Positions 24,366 to 35,662 of a stretch of 64,000 nt of DNA are shown one piece after another; position 1 is the first letter of the stretch; each line of letters starts with the position of its first letter. A program made the translations under genes and the position numbers. The notes under the pieces are model-generated. The model was not told the DNA's origin and searched no databases. It worked only from the letters and a program-made list of their open reading frames with translations. Origin of the DNA: Apiotrichum sp. Y4204 (lineage: Eukaryota > Basidiomycota > Tremellomycetes > Trichosporonales > Trichosporonaceae); the NCBI GenBank assembly GCA_025531455.1, contig JAMYHL010000005.1:930001-994000 (forward strand), given 5' to 3'.

Positions 24366-25835
24366 TTAACGGCGCTTCTTCCGCTCGTTGGGGTTGCGGC
24401 GCCCGTGGCCGACGGAAGGCATGTGTCCGCCTTGACTGCGGCCCTTGCCACTCATGCCAACGCTGATGATCTCGGGCATCCACTGAGGCGTTAGCAGGAG
24501 TGCGGGAAATCAGACGCCACTGCTGCAGATTTCTTTACTCACATCCGGGTCCATCCAGCTGCCCTCGCCGCGGGTGGCGCGCTTCTCCTCCTTCTCGCGC
24601 TGGCGGTTGTTGCGGTACACTGCGTCCTGCCACTCGGACTGGTCCTCGCGGAGGATGAGGCCAGAGCCGCCCTTTTGCTGGCCCTTTGCGCGGCCGGGCT
24701 TCGGGTCGGGGATCGAATACTTGGTTCCGCGGAGGTGGTACTGGAAGTTCTTCTTGAGGTGGATGCGCTGTTCGCCAGTCGAAGCGGACGTGGAGACAGT
24801 GGTGCGCATGAGGGTTGCGTTGCCGCACGACGGACAGAAACGCTTGCTGCTGTCCTTGCACAGCTTGAAGCATGCATGGCAGCGCAGAACCCACGAGCGC
24901 ACCTTGGAGATGCGCTTGCCACCCTCGCCGACAAGGCCGAGACCCATTCCGAGAAGAACGTTCTGGACGGCGTAGTCTCCCGTCATACACGCCGCAGCGA
25001 GGGGTGCGGCCGCCGCACGGCCCTCGTCAGGGAGGAGACCAAGGTCCTTGGAACGGTGCTTCTTGACGTTGGAAGCGTTGATCCACTCGCCGCCGTCCGA
25101 CTCGGGTTCCTCGTCCGCAGCAAACTTGACGGATGCTGAGGGTGCCGCGGGGCTGTCCGTCGAGAGCGCGGCGACAGAATCGGTGATCTCCTCTACCTCC
25201 GGAGTCGACTCGGGAGCCTGTTGAGCCGCAGACGCATCCTCAGCCGTCTCATCCTGAGCAGCCTCCGCCTCATCCTCCTTAGGTGCGGCATCCGCAACCT
25301 CCTCAGTCTTCTCAACCTCCACAACCTCTCCCTCATCTTCACTGTCGTCCTCCTCCTCCTCCTGCTCCTCCTTCTTCTCCTCCTTCTCCACCTCGGGGTT
25401 CAGCGGCGGCAGCTTCTGTCCCGGCGCGGTCCTAATCCTCGCGTCGCCATTAACCGCCACTTCGTACTGGTATGTGAGAGCGACGACGCCCAAATCGGTA
25501 GTGGACAGCACCGCGTAGTCGCCCGTCTTCTTCGCAAACGCGACGACCTTGGCCATGGACTCGGCGCTGGGTGCCTCAACGCGGATATCCAGTCCCTGGA
25601 TCTTGAGGTTCTCCCAGTGCTCGCGGGCCTTGGGGTCGCGCAGCTCGGCAAGCACCATCGGCGTGGTGTGGAACGTCGCGGCGAGGTGGCGCAGCGGCGT
25701 GAGCGAGAGTAGCGGACCAGCGTCGAGGATCAGGTGCTGGATCCCGGACTGGGTTGATGGCCCGGCGGAGGGGCTTGGAGACGCATCGTTTGTTGTCGTT
25801 GCGGAGCGCGCGGCGGCGCTGTATGAGAAAGCCAT
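24366..25835 (-). CDS. NOB1: 20S-pre-rRNA D-site endonuclease Nob1
   Basis: Two exons: complement(join(24366..24482,24543..25835)), 469 aa, close to yeast Nob1. Nob1 cuts 20S pre-rRNA to mature 18S rRNA in late pre-40S particles. The N-terminal PIN domain starts with LILDAGPLLSL (acidic metal ligand), continues with MVLAELRDPKARE, and has TTDLGVVALTYQY with another acidic residue. A long Glu-rich insert follows (about 150-250). A zinc ribbon lies near 330-360: CHACFKLC and FCPSCG, then NATLMRT. Next come the conserved FQYHLRGTKYSIPDPKPG and WMDPDWMPE segments. The C-terminus is very basic (RRNPNERKKRR). A longer in-frame start exists 12 codons upstream, but MAFSYS gives a family-like N-terminus. 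The gene shares a 358-bp divergent promoter with LEU2. Confidence 0.96.
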
Positions 25836-26193
25836 GATGTATGTGGTGTTAAAGACGAGTTGGCCACCCAACTCTATGACAAAGTCTCTCGACGACGGCC
25901 ACCGGTATCTCTACATCAGAAATTCTAGAAATCTTTGTCAGAGGTGCCATGTGACGCGGAGATCAAGCTTATCTCCGTTAGTTCACAGTCGATTTCCTCT
26001 CTTCCATCTGTGATTGGCCAACCCTCCAATCTCGGCCGAATCCGCCCCGATATACTCAGCCGGAAAGTCGGGACTCGGGCAACAACCACACAACCGGAGA
26101 GATCCCATCCACAATAAAAGAAAGCGCGACTCGACGCGACCTCCCGCATTCTTCACGTTTCCCTCTACACTCATCAAAAAAGTACAAAGCAAA
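25836..26193. promoter_or_regulatory. Divergent promoter of NOB1 and LEU2
   Basis: The 358-bp gap separates two divergent start codons. No clear Leu3-type palindrome (CCGG-N2-CCGG) or strong TATA box was seen. Confidence 0.6.
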
Positions 26194-27462
26194 ATGGCGG
26201 CCAAGACGTAAGCTATAACGAGGGAGAATGTGCTGACGGCCAGCTTTAAGATCACTGTCCTCGGCGGCGACGGTATCGGTGGGTATTCATCACCGGCTAC
26301 CCATTCGCACAGTGACTGACCGCAGGCCCCGAAATCATCGAGCAGGCTGTCCGCGTCCTCAACGTCGTTACCGAGAAGACGCCCGACCTCAAGCTTGAGC
26401 TCACCGAGAAGCCCTTCGGCGGCTGCGCTATCGACCTCACCGGCAACCCCCTCCCCGACGACACCCTCAAGGCGTGCGAGGAGGCTGACGCTGTGCTCTT
26501 TGGTGCGTGTCTCGCGTATGATGTGGTTTGCTTCAGAGTTAGTTTCAGAAAGCAGTATACTAATTCCAGGCGCCATCGGTGGCCCCAAGTGGGGTGTCGG
26601 CCCCGTCCGCCCTGAGCAGGGTATCCTCAAGCTGCGCAAGTCGCTCGGCCTGTACGCCAACATCCGCCCTGCCAACTTTGCGTCCGAGGGTCTCCTGAAG
26701 CACTCGCCTCTCAAGCCCGAGATTGCCAAGGGCACCGACATTATCGTCGTCCGCGAGCTTATTGGCGGTATCTACTTTGGCGAGCGTGGTGAGGCCAACG
26801 AGGAGGGCGTCGCGTTCGACACGTGCACGTACTCTGTGCCCGAGATTGAGCGCATTACCCGCGTCGCCGCGCAGATTGCCCTTGCCGCGGACCCGCCGCT
26901 CAAGATCTCGTCGCTCGACAAGGCCAACGTCATGGCCACCTCGCGTCTCTGGCGTAAGACCGTCACCCGCGTCATCGAGGAGGAGTACCCCCAGCTCACG
27001 CTCGAGCACCACCTCATCGACTCGGCCGCCATGGTCATGGTCGCCAACCCGCGCAAGCTCAACGGTGTCGTCGTGACTGAGAACCTCTTTGGCGACATTA
27101 TCTCGGACGAGACCTCGGTCATCCCCGGCTCGCTTGGTCTCCTCCCCTCGGCATCGCTCGCCGGCGCCCCCGACCCCGCCAAGACCGTCATGGGCATCTA
27201 CGAGCCGATCCACGGCTCGGCCCCGGACATTGCGGGTATGGGCATCGCCAACCCCATCGGCACGATCCTCTCCGCCGCCATGATGCTGCGTTACTCGCTC
27301 GGCCAGGCCAAGGCCGCCGACGCCATCGAGGCCGCCGTCCGCAAGGTCCTCGACACCAAGCACGAGGGCGGCTTTGACCTCCGTACCAAGGACCTTGGCG
27401 GATCGTGCTCCACCAAGGAGATGGGCGACAAGATCTGCGAGGTTCTTGCCACCCTCCTTTAG
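26194..27462 (+). CDS. LEU2: 3-isopropylmalate dehydrogenase
   Basis: Four exons: join(26194..26207,26244..26278,26326..26502,26570..27462), 372 aa. The enzyme oxidises and decarboxylates 3-isopropylmalate with NAD+ in leucine synthesis, and fungal forms are cytosolic. The first coding exon has 14 nt and the second 35 nt. Spliced, they give [20 protein letters not shown], the conserved nucleotide-binding start. Family motifs follow: [61 protein letters not shown], and the signature [20 protein letters not shown]. The end has [20 protein letters not shown] and [10 protein letters not shown]. Length and motifs are complete. Confidence 0.98.
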
Positions 27463-27881
27463 GTTTATAAGTAGACGCTAGTCAGTAGTAGTAGACATCA
27501 TTGAAATGCATGGTCGTTTGTAGCACCGGGGACGCGGGGACGTGGGTAGCGTGGGCTGATGGACAGAAGTTTGAGACTGAATAATGTCTGCCGAGACTGC
27601 CATTTCTGTCTTGCAACTGTACTGCACTCGAAGGCAACAATCTCCCGACTCGCATGCACGGTGCTTGAAGGGTCTGGCGGTTTGCACGTGAGGGGGTGAG
27701 GTAGTAACATCTGGAGATATGGAGAACACGCTGTGCTATGGTGCCCCGGGACCACGCGTGTGGCAATCCCATCGGCATCCGCCGAAGTGTCGGCGACTTG
27801 ACAACAATTCGAGTCCACAGAAAACACCAGAACCAACATTTATAATCCAGTGGGCATTCATATTCTATCCATCACACCACA
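27463..27881. other. Tandem spacer between LEU2 and the AlaX-like gene
   Basis: This 419-bp stretch carries the LEU2 3' UTR and the promoter of the next gene; a TTTATAA lies about 40 bases before that start. Nothing else was seen. Confidence 0.55.
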
Positions 27882-29516
27882 ATGACCTACACGCTCGCAC
27901 CCCCGCTCCCAGAGACAGCCACGCCAGGCGACTACGCGCGGGTACACTTTGACCCCGCCAACCTGCCGGCCAAGCGCATCGTCGGCCTGCTCGCGTGCCA
28001 GCGTGAGTCTGCTCCATTCAGCACACTACTGACAGCAGGGGACCCGCTACTCCGCGCACTCTCTACCCGTGTGGTCGCTGCGCAGCCGGCGGCCACGGCG
28101 CCGGTCGCGCAGAAGGGGCGGCAGAAGAAGAAGGGCGCCAACGCGAACGGTGCGAACGGAACGAACGGGACGAGTGGTACCAACACCCCGGCCGAGTCCG
28201 GCACCGTCACGCCCCTTGCGGCCGGCACGCTGTGGGAGGTCGAGCTCGAGGACACGGTCGTGTTCCCCGAGGGCGGGGGCCAGCCGTGGGACACGGGCCG
28301 GCTGGTATTTGGCGGGAAAGAGTTTGTCGTGGAGGGGTGTATTCGTCGTGGGCTGGATGCCGTGCATCTCGTGCGCATACCCGAGGGCACGGCGTTCGTC
28401 TCGCCCGGCGACGAGGTCGAGATCGCCGTCGACTGGGAGCGCAGGGCCGACCACATGGCAATGCATACCGGCCAACACCTGCTTTCAGCTGTTCTCGACG
28501 CGCGGCAGCTGCCGACGCTCAGCTGGGCAATGGACCCGTATCCCTCCCTTGCGGCCGGCTACGTCGAGCTGCCCCGCGGACTGACCTGGGCCGAGGCGGA
28601 GGAGGTCGAGCGCGAGTGCAATGCGCACATTGGGATTAATCGCCGCATCTGGATTGACTTTACGGTGCAGCAGTGCGAGTCTGTCGTCGACGAGGCGCGC
28701 AGGAGCGAGGTCGAGAGGGAGAACAGGGCCATTCCGAAGGACTACACCGGGGTGAGTTTTGGCTTGGGTTTTCATTTCTGACCGCAGGGCATCATCCGCC
28801 ACTGCAACATTGACGGGATTGACCGGAACGCATGCTGCGGGACCCAGTGCCCCGACCTCTCGCTCGTAAACTACGTGCACGTCATCCCGCCGTCGACGCG
28901 GTGGGACGCAACGGAACCGAGCTCAAAGGCCGCCACGCGGCTGTACTTTGTCTCTGGCCCGCGCGCCCTGCGGCACTTTGCGTCCGCGAGCCGCTCCCTC
29001 TCGCGGGCGGGACAGGCGATCGGCGTGGGGCGCGAGCTGGTCGTTGAGCGGGTGACGCGCCTCGAGACGAACCGGTACGACACTGCGGAGAAGGAGAAGG
29101 CGCTCCGCCTCGAGCTGGCGCGTACGCTCGGCGAGGCCGCGAAAGGGGGAGAACACGCCGCCTATGTCCACCGCTACGTCCCTGCGACGCACGATTTCGA
29201 GTTTTTGAACACGATCGCCGGCGCGTACTTTGACAAGCTCGCAGATGACGAGGTGTCGGATGGGAGGGAGGAGGACAAGTCGGCGGCGATCGTGGTCACC
29301 TCTGCGCCGCCGAACGCCAACCCCGCGCTCCTCCTCGTCCAGGCGCGCGACCACGACAAGGGCAAGCGTCTCTTCGAGGAGATCAAGAGCGCCATTGCTG
29401 GAGAGGATAAGACGCGGGTCAAGGGCGGTGGCGCGCGCGGACGCTTCATGGCCAAGATTGAAAAGTGGGGCGGCAGGGACACTATTGCGCTCAAGGGCGT
29501 GCTTGGGCTGCCGTAG
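27882..29516 (+). CDS. AlaX/AARSD1-type alanyl-tRNA editing protein
   Basis: Three exons: join(27882..28002,28039..28751,28788..29516), 520 aa. Proteins of this family remove Ser or Gly wrongly attached to tRNA-Ala, using a zinc site like that of the AlaRS editing domain. The N-terminal half has the beta-barrel motif VVFPEGGGQPWDTG (about residue 110-125). The metal site follows as MAMHTGQHLLSAVLD. The second half of the site is NIDGIDRNACCGTQCPDL. In AlaRS and most AlaX proteins this part reads C-x3-H; here the His position is Gln and a Cys follows. A low-complexity insert (KKKGANANGANGTNG) lies near residue 75. The C-terminal part is helical and ends with a KGGGARGRFMAKIEKW segment. The first intron ends CAGCAG, which offers two in-frame acceptors. 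Confidence 0.9.
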
Positions 29517-30608
29517 ATCCGTAGATGGTACATCTGATGCAGGTCATCTGGGTAGCTGGGATGGACGGGCCTTCAAGAATCTGGAGGACACGAGGACAGG
29601 GAGCAGTACTTCGCCACGCAAATTTCGTCAGAGATTGGCCTCGAGACCGCAGATCGCAGATAGGCTGGCAAGCAGTTCACATGTTCACGGTGATACGTCC
29701 CTCATATCCATTATCCCAGTCCTCAACATCTCAGCAACTCGCCTCTGGGTATCATTAGCCCTAGTGCTCCGCCTTTTACCTCCCCCAGGACCTGCCCATT
29801 TGAAGCCATTGGTTCAAACCAGTGATCCTTCAGACAGCCCGCTAGCGTCCTTACATTCCATGTAACGGCTATCGCTACAAACGCTAACTGTCGCGCTGCT
29901 CTATCACAACAGCCCAGTTGCTCGGCATATCGGTATCCCAGCCACCTCCCCGCGATATCCGCAGACGGCCGCGCACGACCGGCGGCACGAAATGGGAGCA
30001 ACCCCACCCCACGGGAGAGCAGCGCAACCCACTGCACGGAGCCAAGGGGCCAAGGGGCCTCCACCCGGCTTCCCCTGAGGCCAGAGTACAGTGTGCCAGC
30101 CAGGTAGTGCCGTCGCGTACCCCGCCTCACCCCCTACTCCCCCTCCTCCGTCCCCAGCCCTCGTCCGTGTCCCCGCCGTTGCCCCGCATCGCTCCAGCCT
30201 CCAAGCACGGCTCTCGTTTACTCGGTATCGTGCGTGGCAGTAGCCGGATGCAGAGGCAAGAATAGGAGGATGCTTGGCCTTGGGTGGTGTTGCGCGGATG
30301 CTGCACAATCCTGGATCGTGGCCATGCCCCCGCAACCCTTTCTTCTGCTGATAGCCTTCGGCAAGTTTCGAGCCGAGATCGGCAACGCCGGGGCAGGGTG
30401 TGCCACAAAGCTGGGGCGCCACACGCACCTCAAACGAGCTTCGAGATGTTGTTCCGGGCCGACTACCATTCTTGAGTGCATGTATGCAGCACCAGTCCAC
30501 GCCGTCATATTCTCGCGCACATTAATCCTGTCTTCCCATTTTTTTTTCTCTTCTCCTGTTTCTGCTTTTGTTGTCTCTCCATCTCTCGTGTACTCCCACC
30601 CGCTCACC
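29517..30608. other. Intergenic region, 1.1 kb
   Basis: No coding or RNA feature was recognised. The last 100 bases are T/C-rich and would be the leader of the isovaleryl-CoA dehydrogenase gene. Confidence 0.6.
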
Positions 30609-32419
30609 ATGCTCCGCCTCGCCCCCATCACCCGCATCGCGCGCGTCGCCGTCCGCGGCAAGCGCACCTTTACGAGCTACAACGCCGCCGTCGCGGGCCT
30701 TACCCCCGACCAGGTCGAGGTGAGACTGGATTGATTGGGGAGACACAGTACGACGGTGCACGAATACTCACGCCCCCGCAGTTCCGTGAGACGGTGCACA
30801 ACTTTGCGCAGAAGGAGATTGCGCCGCGCGCCGCCGAGATTGACAAGACGAACAAGATGCCTGCTGTGAGTTGAAGGGAGGTGAAAGTGGCCGCGGTATG
30901 GATCGGGATGAGACGATGGCAGTAATGATGGCAGTAATGCCCGTAATGGCTGTTGCGACCCAGCTATATCGGCTGAACCCCGATTCCTGTGTTTCGGAGC
31001 ACGCACTGACACCCAGGACCTCTTCCCCAAGATGGGCGAGATGGGTCTTCTCGGCGTCACCGTCGACGAGGAGTACGGCGGTCTCGGTCTCGGCTACCTC
31101 GAGCACACCATTGCCATGGAGGGTGAGTAGACGATGGAGCTGGGGATTCCAGTTATGGCTCGCGGGAGGGTTGCAACCTCTCGCTGCCCTCCAGCCCGGC
31201 CTTGCAGAAACTGACAGCCCAGAGATCTCGCGTGCCTCCGCGTCTGTTGGTCTCTCGTACGGTGTGAGTACTTTACGGCGCTGCAATTTGGATACTGTTG
31301 CGCCCGCGCGCCGCGGCCCCAGTTGCACATACTGATTCCAGGCCCACTCGAACCTCATGGTCAACCAGCTGCGCCGCAACGGTAACGAGGAGCAGAAGCG
31401 CAAGTACCTCCCCAAGCTGCTGAGCGGTGAGCACGTTGGCTCGCTCGCCATGTCCGAGCCGAACTCGGGCTCGGACGTTGTCAGCATGCGCACGCGCGCC
31501 GAGCTCCAGGGCGACAAGTACATTATGAACGGCTCCAAGTGCTGGATCACCAACTCGCCCATCGCCAACACCTTCCTCATCTACGCCAAGAGCGAGAAGG
31601 TCGGCAAGCCCTCCAAGGAGATCACGGCCTTCATCCTCGAGAGGGACATGAAGGGCTTCTCCATCGGCGACTCGCTCGACAAGTTTGGCGTGAGTTGGAC
31701 CATGGTATCGCCCTGCACCTCAACTTACACTCCAGATGCGCGGTTCCCCCACCGCCGAGCTCTTCTTCGACAACGTCGAGGTCCCCGTCGAGAACCGCAT
31801 CGGCGAGCCCGGAAGCGGCGCCAAGGTCCTGATGTCGGGTCTCGACTACGAGCGCCTCGTCCTCTCGGGTGGTCCCCTCGGTATCATGCAGGCTGCTCTC
31901 GACATGACCCTCAAGTACACGCACGAGCGCGAGCAGTTCGGCCAGCCGATCGCCGAGTTCCAGCTCATGCAGGGCAAGCTTGCCGACATGTACACCAAGC
32001 TCTCCGCCTCGCGCGCGTACGTCTACGCCGTCGCCCGCGCCGCCGACGCCGGCAAGGTGTCCCGCGAGGACTGCGCCGGCGCCATCCTCCTCGTCTCGGA
32101 CCACGCCGTCGAGGTCTCCATGGACGCCCAGCAGTGCTTCGGTGGAAACGGCTACATCAACGGTGAGTGTGGAGAGAAATTGGGGGCGAGCTTGGCGAGT
32201 TTGGCGGCCACGCGATATCCGGGCGTGCCTCTGCAAAGCTCCCACTTTGCCCTCAACATCTGTCATGTTCATATCCGCTGACAACCAGAGTACGAGGTCG
32301 GCCGCCTGCTCCGCGACGCGCGCCTGTACACCGTCGGTGCCGGTACGCAGGAGATCCGCCGTGGTCTCATTGGCCGCATGTTCAACGAGGCCATCAAGGC
32401 CGGCAAGGAGTCGCTCTAA
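30609..32419 (+). CDS. IVD: Isovaleryl-CoA dehydrogenase, mitochondrial
   Basis: Seven exons: join(30609..30719,30782..30865,31017..31122,31223..31263,31342..31689,31736..32162,32289..32419), 415 aa (human IVD 423-426). The enzyme is an FAD acyl-CoA dehydrogenase that converts isovaleryl-CoA to 3-methylcrotonyl-CoA in leucine breakdown. The first 25 residues form a mitochondrial presequence ([20 protein letters not shown]). Acyl-CoA dehydrogenase signatures follow: [16 protein letters not shown] and [15 protein letters not shown]. The segment [19 protein letters not shown] carries the Glu in helix G that serves as catalytic base in IVD and separates it from short-chain enzymes with the base near the C-terminus. 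[10 protein letters not shown] and [17 protein letters not shown] complete the FAD site. The gene converges with PCT1. Confidence 0.95.
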
Positions 32420-32953
32420 GAGAGCTTGAGTAGAGGGGGACGGACAGCACAGTCGGGAGAGATAGATCCATTCATCAGTAGGAAAACGGCGAGCATGCTA
32501 CATGTACTTTAAACTACCGACGTGCGACGAGCGATCACAAGCATACTTCGGGACACACTGAGACATCTGCAGCTTTTTTCACCGCCCCACTGCTCGCCTT
32601 CTCATGAAACGCACGTGCATCTGTGGCTGGATTACGGTGGGCTGCTCTGCTGCTGTAGTTGGATGAATGTTGTGTTGAACGAACGATGCGCGGTGCGCAC
32701 AAGTGGGTGGAAACATGGAATGGGAACGATGGAACAGTGGTGGTGGTAATGGTGGTGGTGGGGATGAAATGGGCATGCCGACAATACACGGTGGAACGTG
32801 AATGGCGACGAACATGACGAACATGTTGAACAGCAGCTGTGTCTTGCCCGCCACTGCAAGCCCTCGGAACCCAACTGAAAAAAACGCGCAAGCAACCCTC
32901 TCTCTCGTGAATCTCGGGACACAACTCTCGACTCTTCTCTTTCCTCCTCACTC
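32420..32953. other. Convergent 3' spacer between IVD and PCT1
   Basis: This 534-bp region lies between two stop codons and contains a short TGG/GGT-rich run near 32740-32762. No gene was seen. Confidence 0.6.
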
Positions 32954-34747
32954 CTATGTACTGCTCTTCTTCTTGGCCTTGGCAGCCTTGGCGGCGGCCG
33001 CGAGCCGGCGCATGTTCCGGCGCTCGATGCTGCGGTCCGAGTCCCAGTCGACGTCGGCGGCCAGCAGGTCGGTTTGTCCGTTCTTCTCGAGCTTCGAGTC
33101 GAAGAACCCGTCGCGGTACCCGCGGACGATACGTTCGAGCAGGTCCGATGTCGAGATCGACGGCGTGCGGCGCGTTGGAAGGAACTTGCCTGTGGAGGTT
33201 AGTGACGCATTCGGTGACGTATATAGGGTCTGGGATAGCGGGATGCTTGGCATGTGTTGTGCGGCATGTGCGGCTAGCACGCCTCGCGTGGACGGGTCAC
33301 GACAATCCAACATGACCGAGTCACCCCATCCCCGCCGTACTCACCCTCGCCCTTGACCCAGGCATACACGTCGTCATAGTCCTTGCTCGGGTAGACAAAC
33401 TCGTCGTGGGCAATGTAGTCGATCTCGTACTTGTCCATCCACTCCTGGTCGACGACCCACGGCGCGTCGGGGAGAACCTCGTCGGCCCAGCGGCAGTGGC
33501 GGACGGCCTCGCAGCGCTCGGCGTGAGTCATGGCCGGGGCCGACTTGGAATTGGCACACAGCTCGTCCGAGCACACGCCAACGAGGAGGTGGACGTGCGG
33601 GAAAGACAGCTTGGCCTGGCGGAGCTGCATCGCGTGGCCAAAGTGGAAGAGATCGTACACGCCGTCCGCGTAGATGCGCACCGGCCTGCCCTCGGGAGGC
33701 GGGTTGGTCCTCCACCAGCGCTCCACGCCGTCCTCTGCCCCTTTGCCGTCAATCGCGCGCTGGACAAATGCGCGAATGTTCTCTTCGCTCAGTTCCACGG
33801 GGCGCGTGTACATCCTGGGCGGGCCGGCTGCGCTCGCGCTGTTGGGCCCCTGCTCGTGTGCGCGGTACGGGTGCGCGAGCGACTCGGAATCGGCGACAAG
33901 GACATCAGTAGGACGCTCATACAGCCCGGAAGTCTCCACGGACAGCTGGGCGCGCGAAGGCTTCGGCGTCGGTGCGCGGTGGTTCGTGTTGCCCGCCGGA
34001 GTGGGTGACGCGGGCCGGCGGAAGTGCGAGTGTGACGCGGAGTGAATCGGAGTGTTGCCGATCGTGGACGACGACTCAATGTCACCGTCGTATCTGCTGT
34101 CAGAAGAATGTACAGGTTATGGCTGAGCAAAAAGAGCGTGAGACGCCACGGAACGCCTCAACTGCTCCATGTGTGTCCCAGGCCGTTCCACAGGCCCGTG
34201 GGGACCATCTGCCACGGCGCACCATCGCCCCCGGGTAGCAACTCACGTCGGGGACTCGAGGCCCTCGTTTTCACTCGCGTCGCGCTTGTCGCCCCGGCGC
34301 ATGATGAGAGGCGCAACGTTCGCGGGCATGCCGCTGTGCAGGGGAGTCGCAGAGGTGATGCGGGGTGATGAGGCGGCCGAAGCCGAGAGCGACGGGGGGT
34401 TGGCCGAGGTCATCGAGGCGACATCGGACACGTCGTTGTCTAGAGGACCGGAGTGAGAAGTGTCGTGTCATTCATATGAGGGTCGCATTCGGGATAAGAA
34501 GTGAGGATGTGGCCGTGGGGACAGTGGATGTCGCGGATCGTCATCAAGCCATAAGAATCACAGAAATAAACCGCCGACAGCACAAACCGAAGAGAAACCG
34601 TCAGCAGCAAATAACGACCGCGCACAATCCAAACTCACCCTCCTCGCTGGCGTCCTGCGAGCTGTCGGGATCACGCCCGCGGCGGCCCTCGACGCGTCCG
34701 TCCTGCCTCCTGTGCCGCTTGGGCTGCGCAGCAATCGTGGCCGACAT
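32954..34747 (-). CDS. PCT1: Choline-phosphate cytidylyltransferase
   Basis: Four exons: complement(join(32954..33189,33345..34093,34247..34439,34639..34747)), 428 aa. The enzyme makes CDP-choline from CTP and phosphocholine, the rate-limiting step of the Kennedy pathway to phosphatidylcholine. The first 200 residues are Ser/Pro/Arg-rich and probably disordered (MSATIAAQPKRHRRQDGRVE). The catalytic domain starts near 240 with RIYADGVYDLFHFGHAMQLR, holding the HxGH CTP-binding motif. It continues with VGVCSDELC, ERCEAVRHCRWADEVL, DYIAHDEF and RTPSISTSDLLERIVRGY. The last motif is usually RTxGISTS; here Gly is replaced by Ser. The C-terminus ends in an Ala/Lys-rich helix (AAAAKAAKAKKKSST) that could contact membranes or act as nuclear signal. 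The acceptor of exon 3 is a CAGCAG tandem site. Confidence 0.94.
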
Positions 34748-35662
34748 GGTAGGTGTGTGGGAGGGGGAGAGGGAGGGGGAGTGCGAGCGGATTCGCTGTA
34801 GGTTTTAGTCGTCGGGCTGGTATCGAGAGATGGACAGAGCGACGAGAAGATTGTCTTGTGGCCTGGTGTGGATGTGGTTCAAGCCCCGGGGTAGATGTAG
34901 TAGTAATGGGAGTGAGTGAGTGATGGAAATGGGTTTCGGATATTTGGCTTTGGGGGGAAAGGAAAGGAAAGGCAAAAGAGCCCTGGGCGCGGGCGCGGAG
35001 CAGGGCGGAAAGCAGGGAAAGCCAAGGCTGGCTACAAGCTGGACTTGACGTGGGACACTTTTCGTGTCAGGATGAGGGAATGGGTGGTGGAATTGTGGAA
35101 ACTACTTTGAAGCGATACTGCCAAGATGCACACAAAAAAAAAAAAGTGGAGTGATAACAGATGCCAAGAATGCATGCCACGACGACAGACTTAAAGAAAT
35201 CCACTCTCTCTTTCAGTGGCGACGGCGCTGCAAGGTGCTGCGCGCGCGAGGTGTGGAATCTGGGAGTTGTTGGCCCGAGCGAGGTGCGCTGCTGACGATG
35301 ATGACGGTGGGGCGGGGGTTGATGGGCCGGCTACGGAGTGACGGAGAAGAAGAAGAGGGGGCAAAGCCGAGGAAGAGCCGAGAAGTGATGCTCTTTTTGC
35401 TTCTTGGTGGCCAATGACGTATCATTGCATGGCAATCCAGCCGTGGCAACGATCTGCACAGATTGATTCCGTCAGACGCTGACGCGCCTATAAACAAACC
35501 CATTTAGGTGCCTCAGAAGACCGTATGGCTATTAACTGTCTTAGGCTCGTGATCCATCTCGTCCAACACGGTAAACAAACCCAATATGAACACAAACAAC
35601 AACAAACCACCACAAACTTTCCCAAACTTTCCTTTCTCCACCCCATTCACAACACGACCACG
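34748..35662. promoter_or_regulatory. Divergent promoter region of PCT1 and SPC24
   Basis: About 0.9 kb lies between two divergent starts. It has a GGAAA repeat near 34962-34972, a run of twelve A near 35133-35145 and a TATAAAC about 170 bases before the SPC24 ATG. No protein-like frame is present. Confidence 0.55.

Noticed and set aside
30866..31016. A possible C/D snoRNA in the long second intron of the IVD gene
   Set aside because: The C-box-like ATGATGG belongs to a short GATGGCAGTAAT duplication and no matching terminal stem was found.
34916..35110. A small Gly/Lys-rich open frame (64 codons) between PCT1 and SPC24
   Set aside because: Simple GGAAA repeats explain the composition; no other support was seen.
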